Part shown: in pieces, positions 1 through 12,480 of the stretch
Layout of the letters: each line of letters starts with the position of its first letter
How positions within the stretch are numbered: the first letter of the stretch is position 1
Source: Dirofilaria immitis
Taxonomy: Eukaryota; Nematoda; Chromadorea; Rhabditida; Onchocercidae
DNA length: 64,000 nucleotides
Assembly (NCBI GenBank): GCA_024305405.1
Contig: JAKNDB010000087.1
Location: forward strand, 2,480,001 to 2,544,000
Direction of reading: 5' to 3'
Position numbers and translations under genes: made by a program
Notes under the pieces: model-generated
The model's input: the letters and a program-made list of their open reading frames with translations, nothing else
Databases searched by the model: none
Told to the model about the DNA's origin: nothing

Positions 1-779
1 ATTATAGATGCCATTGAAACGGAAGCATTAACGCTAAAACAATTTAATCAATAGAATATTACGGCGGGATTTCCACGTTTAATTATTGCAGATAGAACAC
101 CACTCTATCGATATTCAAATATATGATATCTGAAACGCTCGATATCAACAAAAAAATCAATGAAAACTTCAACCAATATAAAAAAAAAAATCATTTCCTA
201 TGATTTGATACATCTTAATCAATTTGGTAAACTGCTTATTTTTATTTCATTCTTTTTCCTCCGAGTTTTTAAAAGATATTATCTTTAAAGCAGTGTACGG
301 CTTTTAAAACACTTATCAATCATTTTTCCAAATTAATCATTCCTGATAGTTGGAAAGTTTTCGACTAAATCCTTCAGTCTCATTATGTCTAGTCACTGCT
401 TCTGCTACTGAGAAATTGCTTGGGAAATTTGAGAAATTTCATTTGATTTCGATGTTTTAGATTTCTTTCCTATTTCACATTCTCTGAGACATTGAAACGT
501 TTTGAAGCATTTCAAGGTAACACTGGATTTGCTGCGGTGTTAAAACAAATAATCTTTGTATTGGGAACAAAAATATAAAATTAATTGATATGCTTGATTT
601 TGGTTTTGCTTGAAGATTTATTATCGTTAGTTAGATAAGATAAAAATATGAAAGATATATGTTATCCTATCATCATATCTCATTTTCTTTATATCATATT
701 CATGTCTCGTCTTTGTGATAATGTCGTGAAAAAAACGAAAAATTTTTCTTCTTATTTGTTGGAGAATGAATTGATGTTT
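1..779. other. AT-rich stretch, no supported gene
   Basis: No gene can be supported here. From base 1 on the + strand, 17 codons are open before a TAG; the same frame then stays open for a further 23 codons. This could be the tail of something beginning outside the window, but no family is recognisable. Confidence 0.4.
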
Positions 780-1260
780 CACAGACAATTGAATTTGGAA
801 AGTGAAAACGTCAAAAACATGATATTAATAATAGAATTACTATCAGGACAACTATTCCATGATTTTGCTAACTCTATGAATGGAATAATGTTTGGCCTAG
901 AAGAATTTGAAGAATGCAACAAAGACGATGATATCGCACGTAAAGAAGCATTGTCATTGCTCAAGGAGAGTTCTGATGATTTAATAAAAAATTTATAGGA
1001 TCAGAAGTTGCTAATATGACAACATGAAGAAACTGTACCACTACTTGGGAATAGATTAAGGGTTTTTTCGAATCGTTTCTTTTGGAAAGACGGAAAGATT
1101 TCGTTTCTGCTAGTTGTGAAAGCTCGACCATAGACTGCCATTTACCATTGGAACCTTATTGAACAAACCTAGAAAACCCTTTGGCTATCTATATACCATA
1201 CATACGGTAGGATATAGGCAAAGAGCCATCATATGAGATATATTAGATGAAGAAATAACA
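780..1260 (+). pseudogene. Decayed ChpT-like histidine phosphotransferase fragment (Wolbachia-like origin)
   Basis: The first part is open (the frame runs to a stop at 996-998) and reads LLSGQLFHDFANSMNG, then GLEEFEE, then EALSLLKESSDDLI. This matches the dimerisation helices of alphaproteobacterial ChpT-type phosphotransferases, where the His in the HD pair accepts phosphate. After a stop and frame changes, further family-like blocks follow: KFIGSEVAN near 990, IKGFFES near 1053-1073, and LLN followed by LSIYHTYGR near 1158-1212. In bacteria such proteins relay phosphate between a hybrid kinase and response regulators. Here stops and frameshifts rule out a working copy. A bacterial two-component protein in a spliced nematode genome suggests transfer from an endosymbiont such as Wolbachia. 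Family assignment is from memory of the motif pattern; no search was run. Confidence 0.55.
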
Positions 1261-3119
1261 CTATTTAGACATATATGAAATAATAATTCAATGATATATT
1301 ATATCATATAGAAAAGGTCGAAATCGATGGTAAAAAAGAGAATCTGTTTTTTTCCATATTTAGCTACATTTATTGATCTACATATATATATAAGAGAAAG
1401 CAAAGAGTATATAATGGCGGTAAAAGGTATTTGTAGGCGATGATAAGCGATAGTATTTTGGCAATGGATATAAGACAGGAATTAAATTTAACATCGATCA
1501 AAGACCATGAAAAGCAATTTCTTAAATTTAAGTGTCAATTACAGGTTACACAATTTCATTTCTCGGTAGCTAGTTCCTTCCCCTTCTTACGTACTTTATT
1601 AGTCAGTAATGGATATAACATATTATGAGACGATGAATGCGAATATTTTTCAAAATAATTTCGAAAAGATAATATGGAATCATGGTTCAATATGATTATT
1701 GGAATGATCATCTATATAGAAACTTTAATAATATCTTTATCGTACATTTGTTTATGCACTTCATATAATTTCATGCTGCTCTCTGCTTTCCGGTTAAGAA
1801 GACACTTTTTCCTTTTTAGAATTTTGTTTTTTAGAAATAATATCTATAATTAGGTCTCTAAGATTTTCGCCTGCATCGTTTATCGATCTCAAAATCTGTT
1901 TTTATCTTTTACACATATAAAAATTCTCCATTTCAACTAAATTTAAGGGGCAAAATCAGTTCGAACAATTTCTCGAGAATTCCAATGCTTTAAATTTGCA
2001 ACCACGTTGTTTTATACACTAGTACACGATTAAAATGAATTTTCTTCTAAAACTATTTTCTTAATTGAATTTTTAAAATCAATGATGCTATAAAAATCTT
2101 AAAAATAATTATTTATTACTTCGTAATTCTAGAATAATTTATATGCATAGAATGGATTTTTATATGAACTAGAATAATTGTTACATTGATGCTGAACGAT
2201 TTAATAATAGATGGTATATAAGTGTAATAAAATTCATAATTTGCTAAATTTTTGATGCATTTCGATAACTTTTAGAATGAATTCATTGAAATCAAAAAAT
2301 AAAAGATTTATTTTTCACAACTTGCAATGGATAACTTGTAATCTCTTCTTTAAAAGGCTTTTACAATTACCTTCTACACATATATTGGATATGTGGAAAG
2401 TGTAAGTATACTTCATAGTTTTTTCGGTTAGATTAAAAGTTTATTCCATTTTACCGTATCATCGATTACTCAAGAATTGAAAAAGGAATCTGAAATTGAA
2501 ATGAATGAAAAAAATGAATGTTGAGATTTTTATAGCAATATTGGCTTGGAAAGGAATCATTGATAGTATTAGTAAATGCTGTTGGAAGTCGGGTTGTGAT
2601 CGTTGGGATACCAATAATAATTGAAAAATTTCAAAGTCACAAATTAAAAAAAAATCATTTTGCTGGATTATCAATGCTCGATTTGTAATTTCAAGGTATA
2701 TAAATTCTTTATTTATGCCATTGTTATAAAGTAGGAAGGAAATTAGCTTCTTTGTTAAAATCTGAATACGTAATGGTATTACTACAATTTTTTTATAAGT
2801 TTGAAACCTGAATCAATTTTGTAAGTATTATTATGGAAAATTATTAGAAATTTTCGATCTTATTTTTAGGTTAGTATTTTCTGATTTAATTCTATGTTTA
2901 GGAAAATTTGTCAATTTTCATTCCTTTATTTTTTATTTTGGAAAATCCAAAAAGTTCCCATGAGAGTAAACGGCAAACATTGTAGTATATCGTCGAATTT
3001 AAAAGTTTTTTTACAGCAGCGGAGCACAAAGAATGGTGCCGATGAAGTTATAATTTTGACTCTATCTATTGATACACCGATTTTGATCCAATCAGCAGTG
3101 CTGTTTAAATTATTCGTGA
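1261..3119. other. AT-rich intergenic DNA
   Basis: A 62-codon open frame at 1440-1628 (+) and a 76-codon one at 2894-3124 (+) occur here, but neither has a recognisable domain or convincing splice context. The first could be a continuation of the bacterial fragment upstream. Confidence 0.4.
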
Positions 3120-3566
3120 AGTAGTTTTATTTAATCAAAGGATTATTTTTTGAAGCAAAAAGAATTATACTGCAAATTTTTGTCATTGTCTGAATTTTTA
3201 AATTGAAACAATTGCTGATCTTTTTATGTAATGAATTGATATTAGCTCATCATATTTTGCTACCTCGTTTTAACATTTCTCTGTTTTATAATGTTCTTAA
3301 GATGGTTTGGTTCAGTTGTTCGCAGTAATGAGAGCAACAGCCTTTGACCTTAATATGATCTTGATAGCCCAGAATTTGTATTTATTTAAATATTGCTTAA
3401 TAGTTTGACGATCAATAAAAAATCTTATTTGCAGTATTAACCGAATAAATCTTAACAGATATTTTCTGAAGTTATGGCGCAGTAGGGCTTGAATCAAACG
3501 TTCAAAATTAATTACCTGTAATAGTATAAGCATTATCAATTATTATTCATTCATTATAAGGATGGC

Positions 3567-4382
3567 AGTTTTACTTCGAATATTTTTAATTTTTACTTTC
3601 TTTTTTTTTTTTTTTTAAATTAAAGAATTTAATTTAGCATGAAATTAAGCAGTTGTCTTCATTTAAGATTTTATTTGATAGAAAAGTTAATTTAAAAATA
3701 TTTCAATTACAATATTAATGGCAATTGAAATGACAGAATAATTTTCAAATTATTTTAGAAAAGTGACGATATCATGAAATGATAAGAAAAATTCATCTGA
3801 ATTTAGAACGATATAAATACATATGATCTATTGACTATCAAAGTGATAATTTTAGCTATATCATTTCATTCGATATTTAAATTTAAAATTTAAACTAGTA
3901 ACTTTTCAAGTTTTACTTATTATACTGTTTTGATATGTTAAACCATTTTTTAATGATGCAAATATTTGTCGGCTGTAATTACATTAGTTCAGATATCGTA
4001 TCATTCTTTATTTAAATCTAAAATTTAAAGTAATCAAACTTACCTCTTTAGAGTCTCGTTTTTATTTCAGTATTGTTATTCGAATACTTAATATGTCAAC
4101 AATTAATATCAAAAAATATTTTTGCAATTGTTCATTCAGCATCAACTATAAGTTAAATGTTTGTTAAATAATCTTTATGTTACATTATTTCTGGAGATTT
4201 TTCTGATGTATAATTCAATATATCAAAATATTCCGGAAATATTAAGGTAAAAGAAAAATTAATGTCTACCAATAATACTATATATTATTTAATTTGTAAC
4301 CGAAATAATATTAGATAGATATATATTAATTAATTTGTTTATATGTATACTTTTGTTTGAAAATTTCCTGATAAGAAAAATT
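3567..4382. other. Extra ~815 bp interrupting the cassette copy
   Basis: Alignment by eye with the 48-kb copy joins the sequence before 3567 directly to that after 4382. The extra segment is AT-rich with a T-run at 3601-3616. I see no open frame, no clear terminal inverted repeats and no target-site duplication. It could be an insertion here or a deletion in the other copy. Confidence 0.4.
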
Positions 4383-4389
4383 GATATAA

Positions 4390-4720
4390 ATGATAATTTT
4401 TTCGTTATTTCCAACAATTTCCACTATTTGTTGCTTTCATTCTTCTAAACGCATTCCTTCCGCTAATCCTTTATCACCTTTATCTTCTTGTGCACTTTGC
4501 GATCCTTGCAGCCCTTGGCTGCTAACAATACTTCCTGATCCTTTCAATCCTTGCGGTTTCTCAAGGTCCTGTATTTCCTGACAGTCCTTTTTACTCCCTT
4601 AGTTTCCATCCAGTCCAGGCGTCCCCAGCAGCTTGGATTACGAGCTTAAAAATAAAACGAATACTTTAAATCTTCCCTCAAACATCCTTTTCTTGATTAA
4701 AAATAATCTGTGATAAGAAT
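4390..4720 (-). pseudogene. Dead mini-collagen copy 1
   Basis: On the minus strand the sequence tracks the 48-kb mini-collagen from the intron (GGATGTTTGAGGGAAGATTT, then TTTTATTTTTAAG) into exon 2. The Gly-X-Y pattern is decayed: many GGA codons have become AGA, GAA or other codons and stops are present. The splice acceptor has changed from TTAG to TTAAG, and the conserved Ala-Cys start is lost. No product is expected. Confidence 0.75.
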
Positions 4721-5740
4721 TTCTCAAAAAAAATTGTGTTCAAAAATAACAAGAATTTCAAAATATTTTTATTATTATTGAAGATGTCAGAAACGGATTG
4801 CAGCCGTTTGATTGAAATATCGAAATTTTCTCTAAACTACTAAAATATCGTCAGAAATGTGAAGGAAGATTTTTTTTCTTTTTTTTTAATGAAGTGACAA
4901 TCAATTTAGCAAGCTTTTGAGAGGAATCTTTATAATTCGAGACTCTTTCTAAAATTCGTAAAATAAGGAGCTATTGTAAGATTTCTTTATAGAATGATTG
5001 TAATTTAATGTCGAAGATTATTGATGGTATTTCTTTCAATAAAAGCTATATAAATCTTTTACAGAATAACTGAAGGTAAGAGAAGAAAGATTAAATTAAA
5101 TGATAAAAAATCAGGTCGATTGATATTCAAAAGTTAGATAAGAGAACTTCGGAAAGAAGATCTGATTTAGAAGTTTGACTGATGTCGGATATCTATAAGT
5201 ATCTATTTGAAATCTTTGATATTTTTGAATCATTCAATATTTCCGTCTTGGAACTTTCATTTGAGATTCATGTTCAATTTTCTGTATATGCAAAAGAATT
5301 TATTGTGATAAAGAAAGTTGTTATAATGGGAAATGACTACTGACAACGTAAAACATCTCATTGAGATAGTGCAGGAAATTGGATTTTCAAACTTTTTTTA
5401 CACATAGTTACAAAACGATATTATTAATTTTATCAAAATTTGTTTTAGCTCTACTTATCTCCAACTGTTGTTGAATTCCGCTAATAGCCTATAAATATTG
5501 GAATACAAAATTTGACGAAGCAAATCATTGTTGCATTTTTACAACATTACATTAATCATTTTCAACTATTTTTAATAAAATTTTATGAATCAAAGATTCT
5601 TTGAGACAACACAAATATGTTTTTCAATCTTTAAAATCCTAAATAATTTCATATTTTGAATTTATGAAACTGATACCGTTTTTTTAACATCTACCTTTTA
5701 ACATCTAATATTTATGATTTAAATTGATTTTATCTTTCAG

Positions 5741-5910
5741 CGGCAAAATGCAATACTGGCTATTATAAAAATAATTTGAATGCGAGGTTGAGATTACTTC
5801 ATAAAAATCTTCGTTATCATAAGTTTAGAAGCTCTTACTATAATGATATTGTTGATGAAATTGATTTTGAAATAGTATTATATGAAATACTGATAAAATT
5901 AAAGGCTTGA
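5741..5910 (+). other. Candidate orphan exon, unrecognised
   Basis: A strong acceptor (TTTATCTTTCAG, ending at 5740) is followed by 56 open codons ending in TGA at 5908-5910. The reading begins AKCNTGYYKNNLNARLRLL and is later acidic (DIVDEIDFEIVLYEI). No upstream exon or donor in matching phase was found, and no family is recognised. It may be the last exon of an unknown gene, a relic, or chance. Confidence 0.25.
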
Positions 5911-7039
5911 CGAGATGTTGTCTTACCGAAAAATGCTTTTAATGCCAAAAAGTTAAGGAAGGAAAGATTATTACAAATAAAAGAATGAAATGAATGAATA
6001 ACGATGAGTAATATTACTTTTCGGCTTATCTTCCGTATTTTTATTGAAAAAGAATTAAAATTGTTGTAAATAAACGAAGGATCACTGTTAAATGAAGTAG
6101 CGATCGAGGAATTGAACGAGATGAATCGATTTATTAAAGTTATGATAACTTTTGACAATGTACATCAATAATAATGCAACATTGCATGAATTATACAAAA
6201 ATGAAAAATTGAATAATAACAGTTATCGCTTATATTGCAAGTATGATGATACTGTTTATCAATAACTTTGGTAGACTGATCAATGTTGCATAAAAATTGC
6301 AAAAAACTGATGACTGCAAATTCGAATGAAAAAAAAAGTAGTTGATTAACAGAACTAATAAACTGTTATTCCTGATAAGGGTTAAAGAGTTAAGATTAAT
6401 GAATTTGTTCGTTCTTATATGCAAAAATTGATAGTGTAATCATACTTTAATTTGTAAGTTATCGAATTTCTGAAAAAAAAATTTTTGCATTTTTCTCAAA
6501 ATTTCTGAAATTTCTCAATAAACAATAAACGAATTGCTTACATTGTAATTTGAATTTTCTAAAAAGCATTGAGAGTCATAATATTTTTGTATTGGTTATT
6601 AAAAATTAAGGTGTAAAGTAAAATATCATACCTTAATTTTTAATACTTTTTTTGTACTATTTTAAATAACTTTTCTGTGTCATCTCATCTTTCTCTTTCT
6701 CGTCTTAATTACTTATAACGTTATAAATTCAATATGAGTTTTTTTGATTTGTTTATATTTTATCGCAGACATATGAATACCTGTATTTCTTCCATCAAGG
6801 ATGGATGAAATAAATGAAAATTACGAGAATATATCTACAATTAAACATAGCAGTGAGGAAGAATTGTTTTATGTTTTCTTTCGAGTAATTTCAAAATCAA
6901 TCAAAGTTGTTTTACTATTTAAAAATGACAGTTTGATATGACTTTTAAAATATAATAAAGTGTTTGTTTCACAAGATTTAACTTCAACTTGATGTTCCAT
7001 ATATTCCTTCCATATTCTTATAACTACTAATTCTTAATC
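5911..7039. other. AT-rich intergenic DNA
   Basis: A 106-codon minus-strand open frame at 5838-6158 is rich in Ser, Ile, Phe and Asn, as expected for chance frames opposite A-rich DNA. No gene is supported. Confidence 0.4.
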
Positions 7040-7260
7040 ACCAGCATAGCAAAACTTGCAATTTCAGGAATTCTTGATGGACTTCACCTTCATCTGCTTC
7101 TTCTTCTTTTGCTCACTTCGCATTTCTTAAATTCCACTTCGTCCATTACGTTTAACGCACCTTGTGAAATCCCAGGTGTCTTCTTTTTGCTTGTTATGGT
7201 CATGAGCTTAAGAATAAAATTCACTCATCTGATGCTTCACAGATTGCTTTCAAACATTCT
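7040..7260 (-). pseudogene. Dead mini-collagen copy 2
   Basis: On the minus strand the intron end (TGAATTTTATTCTTAAG) and a run of short GAA/GGA-type codons match the 3' part of the mini-collagen intron and exon 2. The triplet register is lost, with few remaining glycines and several frame breaks. The matching 5' flank continues to about 7810. It is more decayed than the copy near 4.5 kb. Confidence 0.6.
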
Positions 7261-8872
7261 CATTTAAAATTCATTAGTAACTTATCTGGACCGCAAAACA
7301 GATAAGGAAAGTACCAGAAGATATGGGAAAGTACCAGAAGATATATTAACACTGAGAATCTGCAACTAATTTGCAGATGATGGCTGAAATATTCCACACT
7401 TACTTTTAAGCTTTCAAATTTTTGATTACTGGACTGACTAAATAAAAATTCCCTTAAACTATCATAATGTTGTAGAAATTTAGGAAAAATTATAAACCAT
7501 TAAGACAAATTTCAGACGGAAATTCTCTATTTACAACTGAAAATTGGGATGACATCAGATATGAATCTCTCCAGAGTTCATAAAACAAAAAATCATTTCA
7601 AAATTTTTTATGGAATGATTGTATGGAATGTAGCAAAGCAAAGTGCGACACCGAATATGAAAATCATGCATTCCTTTTCATATGATTATTTAATAACAGC
7701 GAAAGAAAGATGGAATCAAATAGCGAAAAATTCGGTTCATCGAGACTCCGAGAAGTGGAATAGTAGAACAAATTTTGAAGAACTTCTAAAGAAAGAAGTG
7801 ATTTAAGAATCTGACAAATATATTCAGAAATTTTCGAATGAACCTAATTTTTGTTTTCGCCTCGGTTTCTTTAATTAATGCATATATTCGACTTTTTGGG
7901 TATATGAAACAACTATAGAAGATTCTCATCCTCATACCAGAAAAATAACGCTATTTTTTATTATCTTTAATCATCCACCTCCAGTTGCAACAATTCATCG
8001 ATGCCTAAAGCCGACCAATATTTTGGAAATAGGCCTCTTCTTAAATAGTTTAGCTGCAATATATGAATTGGTCATACAACGAAACAAAATTTTGCGTTTG
8101 GCTTGTTGCCAATTCTTAGTGTTTTCTGGGAGTTGTAAGTTATGTGGTTGGTGCGGGGTGGTCCTGTTTCATGTTAGTTTCACATCGTGGATGTGCCTTT
8201 TTTCCATTTGAGTAAAACATATTGTACTATTTTGGATTAGTAAATGATTTACTGTAAAATGCATGAATGCTATGGTCTATGCGAAAATAAAATTTGATAT
8301 TTTTACTAGCCGCTTAAAGTTTCAGATATAGATTAAATTGATCAGATTATACGGGTCATGAAATCGCGGAAGTTTTTATGAAAATAAATAAGATTTTTTA
8401 ATTGATAGAGACTAAGCTCGGTTACTGTGTCAAAGGATTAATTGAATAGAGACGTTTTATTTTCAAGATCTGTTTATTATTTTAAGAAATATTCATATAG
8501 GATTAGTGGACATAAATTATTAATTCATATAAATCATTTAATTGATATAAGAACGATAATGGCAATAGTTTTGCGACCTCTTTGTAATTGGGCTTAAAAA
8601 AATACTTGCTCTAGAATGGTATTACCAGTGCTTATCTATTACCACTGTTTATCCACATTACCTGCTGAGAAGCTCAAGCTGCGGAACAAATTTTATATCA
8701 GAATATGGATTACTGTTGTTGATTTTTTTATCAGTATAGTTTTCATGGGAAGATTTAAAAACTGGAATTGTAGATTTGTGAATCTGATACGATGATCATT
8801 GGAGTAATTCACTGTTGATATCGAAATAGAAGCTGTAGCAAAAGTGCTCTAAGGTTAACGGAAAGAATACTG
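7261..8872. other. Collagen-cassette flank, then AT-rich DNA
   Basis: The stretch 7549-7810 resembles 35120-35400 and 42140-42390 (shared GTTCATAAAACAAA and a GATGGAA region). It is therefore the duplicated 5' flank of the dead collagen, and the 85-codon open frame within it is probably incidental. A perfect short tandem repeat (GGAAAGTACCAGAAGATAT, twice) lies near 7308-7344. Nothing else is recognised before the zinc-finger gene. Confidence 0.5.
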
Positions 8873-11800
8873 ATGTCAGCATACAACGGTTTCAAGAACC
8901 ATGTAACTTTATCTAAACATCCAGCTCAAGGTGAGGAAAAAACATAATTATGGATTTTATTTGGAATTCGTTTAAGATTTTCTTGGTTATCTGGACTAAT
9001 GTCAGTGATTTTATGTGAGGAGTTGTTTTGCCAAAATTCCGGTCGTCGGAATTGTTGGTTTATATGATATAACATTGATACTCATGAAATGAATCCCAGG
9101 TGTATATCATATCCTTCGAAATCAGTTATTATGTTAATTTATCCTCTGATCAGGAAGAAACATTCGTTGAATCTTCCATTTAATCCATCTATTGTTGATG
9201 ATAGTCCAATTGTTTGAAGATGGCTTGAAATTATTAAGGAAATTTTTAGTCTCTTTTGTCTGAGAATCTCATCTTCATTATTTGTGTTTTCTGTTTAGTA
9301 ATTTTTTTTCTAATATTATTAATAATAATGTGTATATAGATATACAATATTTTAGTAATCTTTTATGAATAATGAATTGCAGATCTATATAATGATTGTA
9401 CTATGGCAGTTAATTCATATGACTGCGATTACAATAAGCCCTATTCGCCAGAATCTTTGGAACATGGTAACGAAATGGACGCATCAATTTATACGCCATC
9501 ACCAGTGCAGCATTACACTACTATTGTTGCCACATCATCTAATTCTCTCGGAATGGAATTGGATGGCAGAACTGATCGTAAACTTTCATCATCAAGTGTT
9601 ATTATTGATGTGGACGATGGTGGAGATGATAATTCATCCCATAGTGATTCACAGAGCTTTAAAGCTTCATTGCAAACTACGGTATTTTCGTCTTCAAATA
9701 TGGAAGTATAATAAACTGTTGCTAAGAGATTGGAATTTTTTCGTTTAAATGAATTTGAGCTTTGAGCGCAGAAATTAAGGTTTAATGCGAATTCGGTGAA
9801 ATATTTAGGAGACCGAAGGAAATGAGAGGGTGATAGGAGAAGAAATTGAAATGGATGATGAAGGTTTGGAAGAAATCATAGCTAATGCTTTGATTGAACA
9901 ATTGGCCGGTGGAGGTGATAGTGAAGTACGACGACGGCCGTATAATTCAATTGGACCAGACTGTGATGAGTTGCGAAATATGCTTGCCATTGCTGTGCGG
10001 CAGGAAAAGCAGGCCCGAGAAATTAAAAAGTATTAATGCATTATCTATATTTATTTTACTTTTTTGAAAGTTTGCTTATTTTGAAGAATCTTAGTACTTT
10101 TGACTTTTGTTGGAGACATTTGATTATTATATGATTGCGCGGAATATTTAGGATATGTGCGAGATTAATGGTAATTTTAATTTTAATTTTTATTTAGAAA
10201 CGATCTCATATGTCTGGTGTTGGTTGGTTAATTTCAAAATTATTTTCTATAAATACTACAGTGGATAACGGGAAAAAGGAAAGAGTAATGCTTGATCGAT
10301 ATGGACGAAAAATAGAAACCACCAGGAAAGAGAATCAACCAAGGAAGTGGATTTATCATCCAGAAATCGTTCGTGCAAATGGTAATTAATGACGTTGAAA
10401 TGATTTTTCCAATAAATCGTAGTTTTCTTCAATTTCAGTTGAGTTCATAATTTAAAGTACTTTATTAATACATTTGATGTTTCCTTGAACTTATAAAATA
10501 TATTTATGTTAATTTCAGCTTCATCAGATATGACGACTTTTCCAATACGACTTCAAGACGGTGTGCTTCTCAGTGAACTTCCTCCTCCTCCACCTCATCC
10601 TACAGTCCCAGACGAGGTTCGATGATTTTGTATTTGGATTTATAAAATTTGAATCGATTTTCTCTTATTTGCACTGTGAGACAGCTCCTTCAGATACGGA
10701 AAGCCATACGTGCTAAAATGGTGCGGTGCAAAATTTGTAAAAATCGTTTTATTGAAAAAAATTTGTATGAACGACATCTGCGGGACCGGCACTATACAGA
10801 ATATTTGGCATATTTGATACAGCAAGAAGAGGAGATCGCTGAACAAAGGTATAAATTGAACTTTGAGGATTTCTGATGATTGCACCCGATTAATTGAAAA
10901 TGTGAATCGAAGCTTGCTAGAAAAGTGGTGGTCATAATTTTTGAAAGTTTTAGGCAAGCAGAACTTGAAGCAAATCGGATTGAAGAACTTGCAACAGGAG
11001 GTTACATTCCACCAGAACACGAGATAGATGCGGAATCTTATGAAGTTGAAGTTGACAAGTAAGGGCACTTATTTTTAAATAATATTTCCGGAAGTTAACT
11101 GCTTTTTGTCTTGTTGTACGAGTTTTTTCTACAAATTCGCTGATTTTTCTAGGATTCCGTTGCCTGGTGAATTAAGTGGTGGCATTCCAGCACGTTTCGA
11201 TCGACATGGTTTCTTACGTCAACCAAAACGTTCTTATAAGAAAAAAGTAATAATGTCTTGGCTGCTGCTGTTTCTTTAAAATTTAAATTTTAATAACCTA
11301 AGAGCAGACTAGCTGGCAAGTTTTTACTTTTTTTCAGGTTTCTCCGCAGTGTCCATTCTGTGATAAACGGTTCAGGAACGAGGTTTCTTTGAAGAAACAT
11401 TTTGTAAAAAACATCCAGAAACTATTGATTTTGTTCAGTGTTTACGTTGTTTCAAAGCAGTGAAAACGAAAAGTGAACTGTCAGCACATGATTGCGATTT
11501 GGTAATTTACATTTCTATATGAAGTTTTAACAATGTCGCAGAAAATTTATGGAAATTTCACAGTTACTAGAAAAATTTCTGGATTTCGTAATACCAGAAA
11601 GTTTTACTTCAGCCTTATGATAAAAGAAGTATGGAAATCTACCTAGCTAAGCGTTGCATTGCTATCATGTCTAAAAATTCTAAAAACCAGATATATCATG
11701 AGAAAGAACAGAAAAAAGGGATGATGGAAATGTCACTTATTCTTAATTTTATCGAAAATTCAATAATTAAAAAGAATTGGGCAACATGAATTTTTACTTT

Positions 11801-12480
11801 ATTTCTTCATATCTTTGCTTTCAGACATTTATCTGTTTTGAGTGTACACCATTGAGGAATCTCTGCACTCAGCAAAGATTGCTTAATCACCGAGCAAAGT
11901 TTCATCGTGGTGCGAATTCAGGTTTTAAATGTAATATGTGTGCATTGAAATTTCTCACACCGCGAAAACTCAGGAAGCATAAGAAAATGGCTCACGTTTT
12001 TACGAAAACTTTTCCTTGTCACTTTTGTGATGAATTATTTACAAGCGAATGTTCGGTCAGTTTCTTTTTCCAATTTTCCGTACAAAATTTCTTTGGAAAG
12101 TGGTGAATGATGAAGTTTTATCGTTTTAAGCATGACAATTTATTTATTGCAACGAATTCATAATACGGGCATCAAAATGTCCAGGTGCTTTTAATTTATA
12201 TTTAAAGGTGACAACACACGAGCGTATTCACACGGGTATAATCAAGTTTGAATGTCGAATCTGCGATTTCAAATGCAATCGTTTTGTTTGGATGGAAGAA
12301 CATCAAAAGGAGGAGCATGGCTATATTTGTTCCGTGTGTCAGCACAAATGTGCAGAGTGGGGTGCTCTTAAAGATCACACCTTACAAGAGCATGGCGGTT
12401 ATTTAACCAGTGAGTCAAATGCAGGTTTGACATTTGTTTTTTCATCTTTTGATGATTTTTTTTTAGTTTTTGCAATCTAG
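8873..12480 (+). CDS. C2H2 zinc-finger protein, 13 exons
   Basis: A nuclear C2H2 zinc-finger protein, probably DNA- or RNA-binding, of about 625 residues. Exons by frame and phase: 8873-8930, 9383-9705, 9809-10029, 10152-10170 (19-nt micro-exon that restores frame), 10198-10381, 10519-10616, 10685-10848, 10954-11058, 11153-11246, 11338-11501, 11825-12055, 12208-12409, 12467-12480. The N-terminal half is Ser/Asp-rich and disordered, with a PPPPP patch near residue 290. About eight finger-like units follow: CKIC, CPFC, CLRC (ending HDC), CFEC, CNMC, CHFC, CRIC and CSVC, with a classic HTG linker before the seventh. One base seems missing in the A-run at 11406-11411; adding one A keeps the frame through the second and third fingers. 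The last exon could instead be 12569-12669, which also fits the phase. Ortholog not recognised. Confidence 0.85.

Larger units (their letters stand above)
3120..5550 (-). repeat. Degenerate copy of the mini-collagen cassette (gene plus flanks)
   Basis: This block is colinear with 48240-50150. The stretch 3120-3566 resembles 48240-48720 (shared landmarks TTTATTTAATCAAA, GATTATTTTTTGAAGCAA and CATTCATTATAAGG). A dead collagen follows at 4390-4720. The stretch 4860-5550 resembles the 5' flank at about 49400-50150 (shared GAAGATTATTGATGGTAT). About 815 bp at 3567-4382 has no counterpart in the 48-kb copy. Divergence is substantial, so this is an old duplicate. Confidence 0.7.

Noticed and set aside
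7549..7806. 85-codon + strand open frame
   Set aside because: The region is duplicated collagen flank and the frame is not preserved in the copies at 35 kb and 42 kb.
10640..11068. 142-codon minus-strand open frame
   Set aside because: It lies opposite well-supported zinc-finger exons whose splice phases agree; the antisense reading is Phe/Ile-rich with no features.
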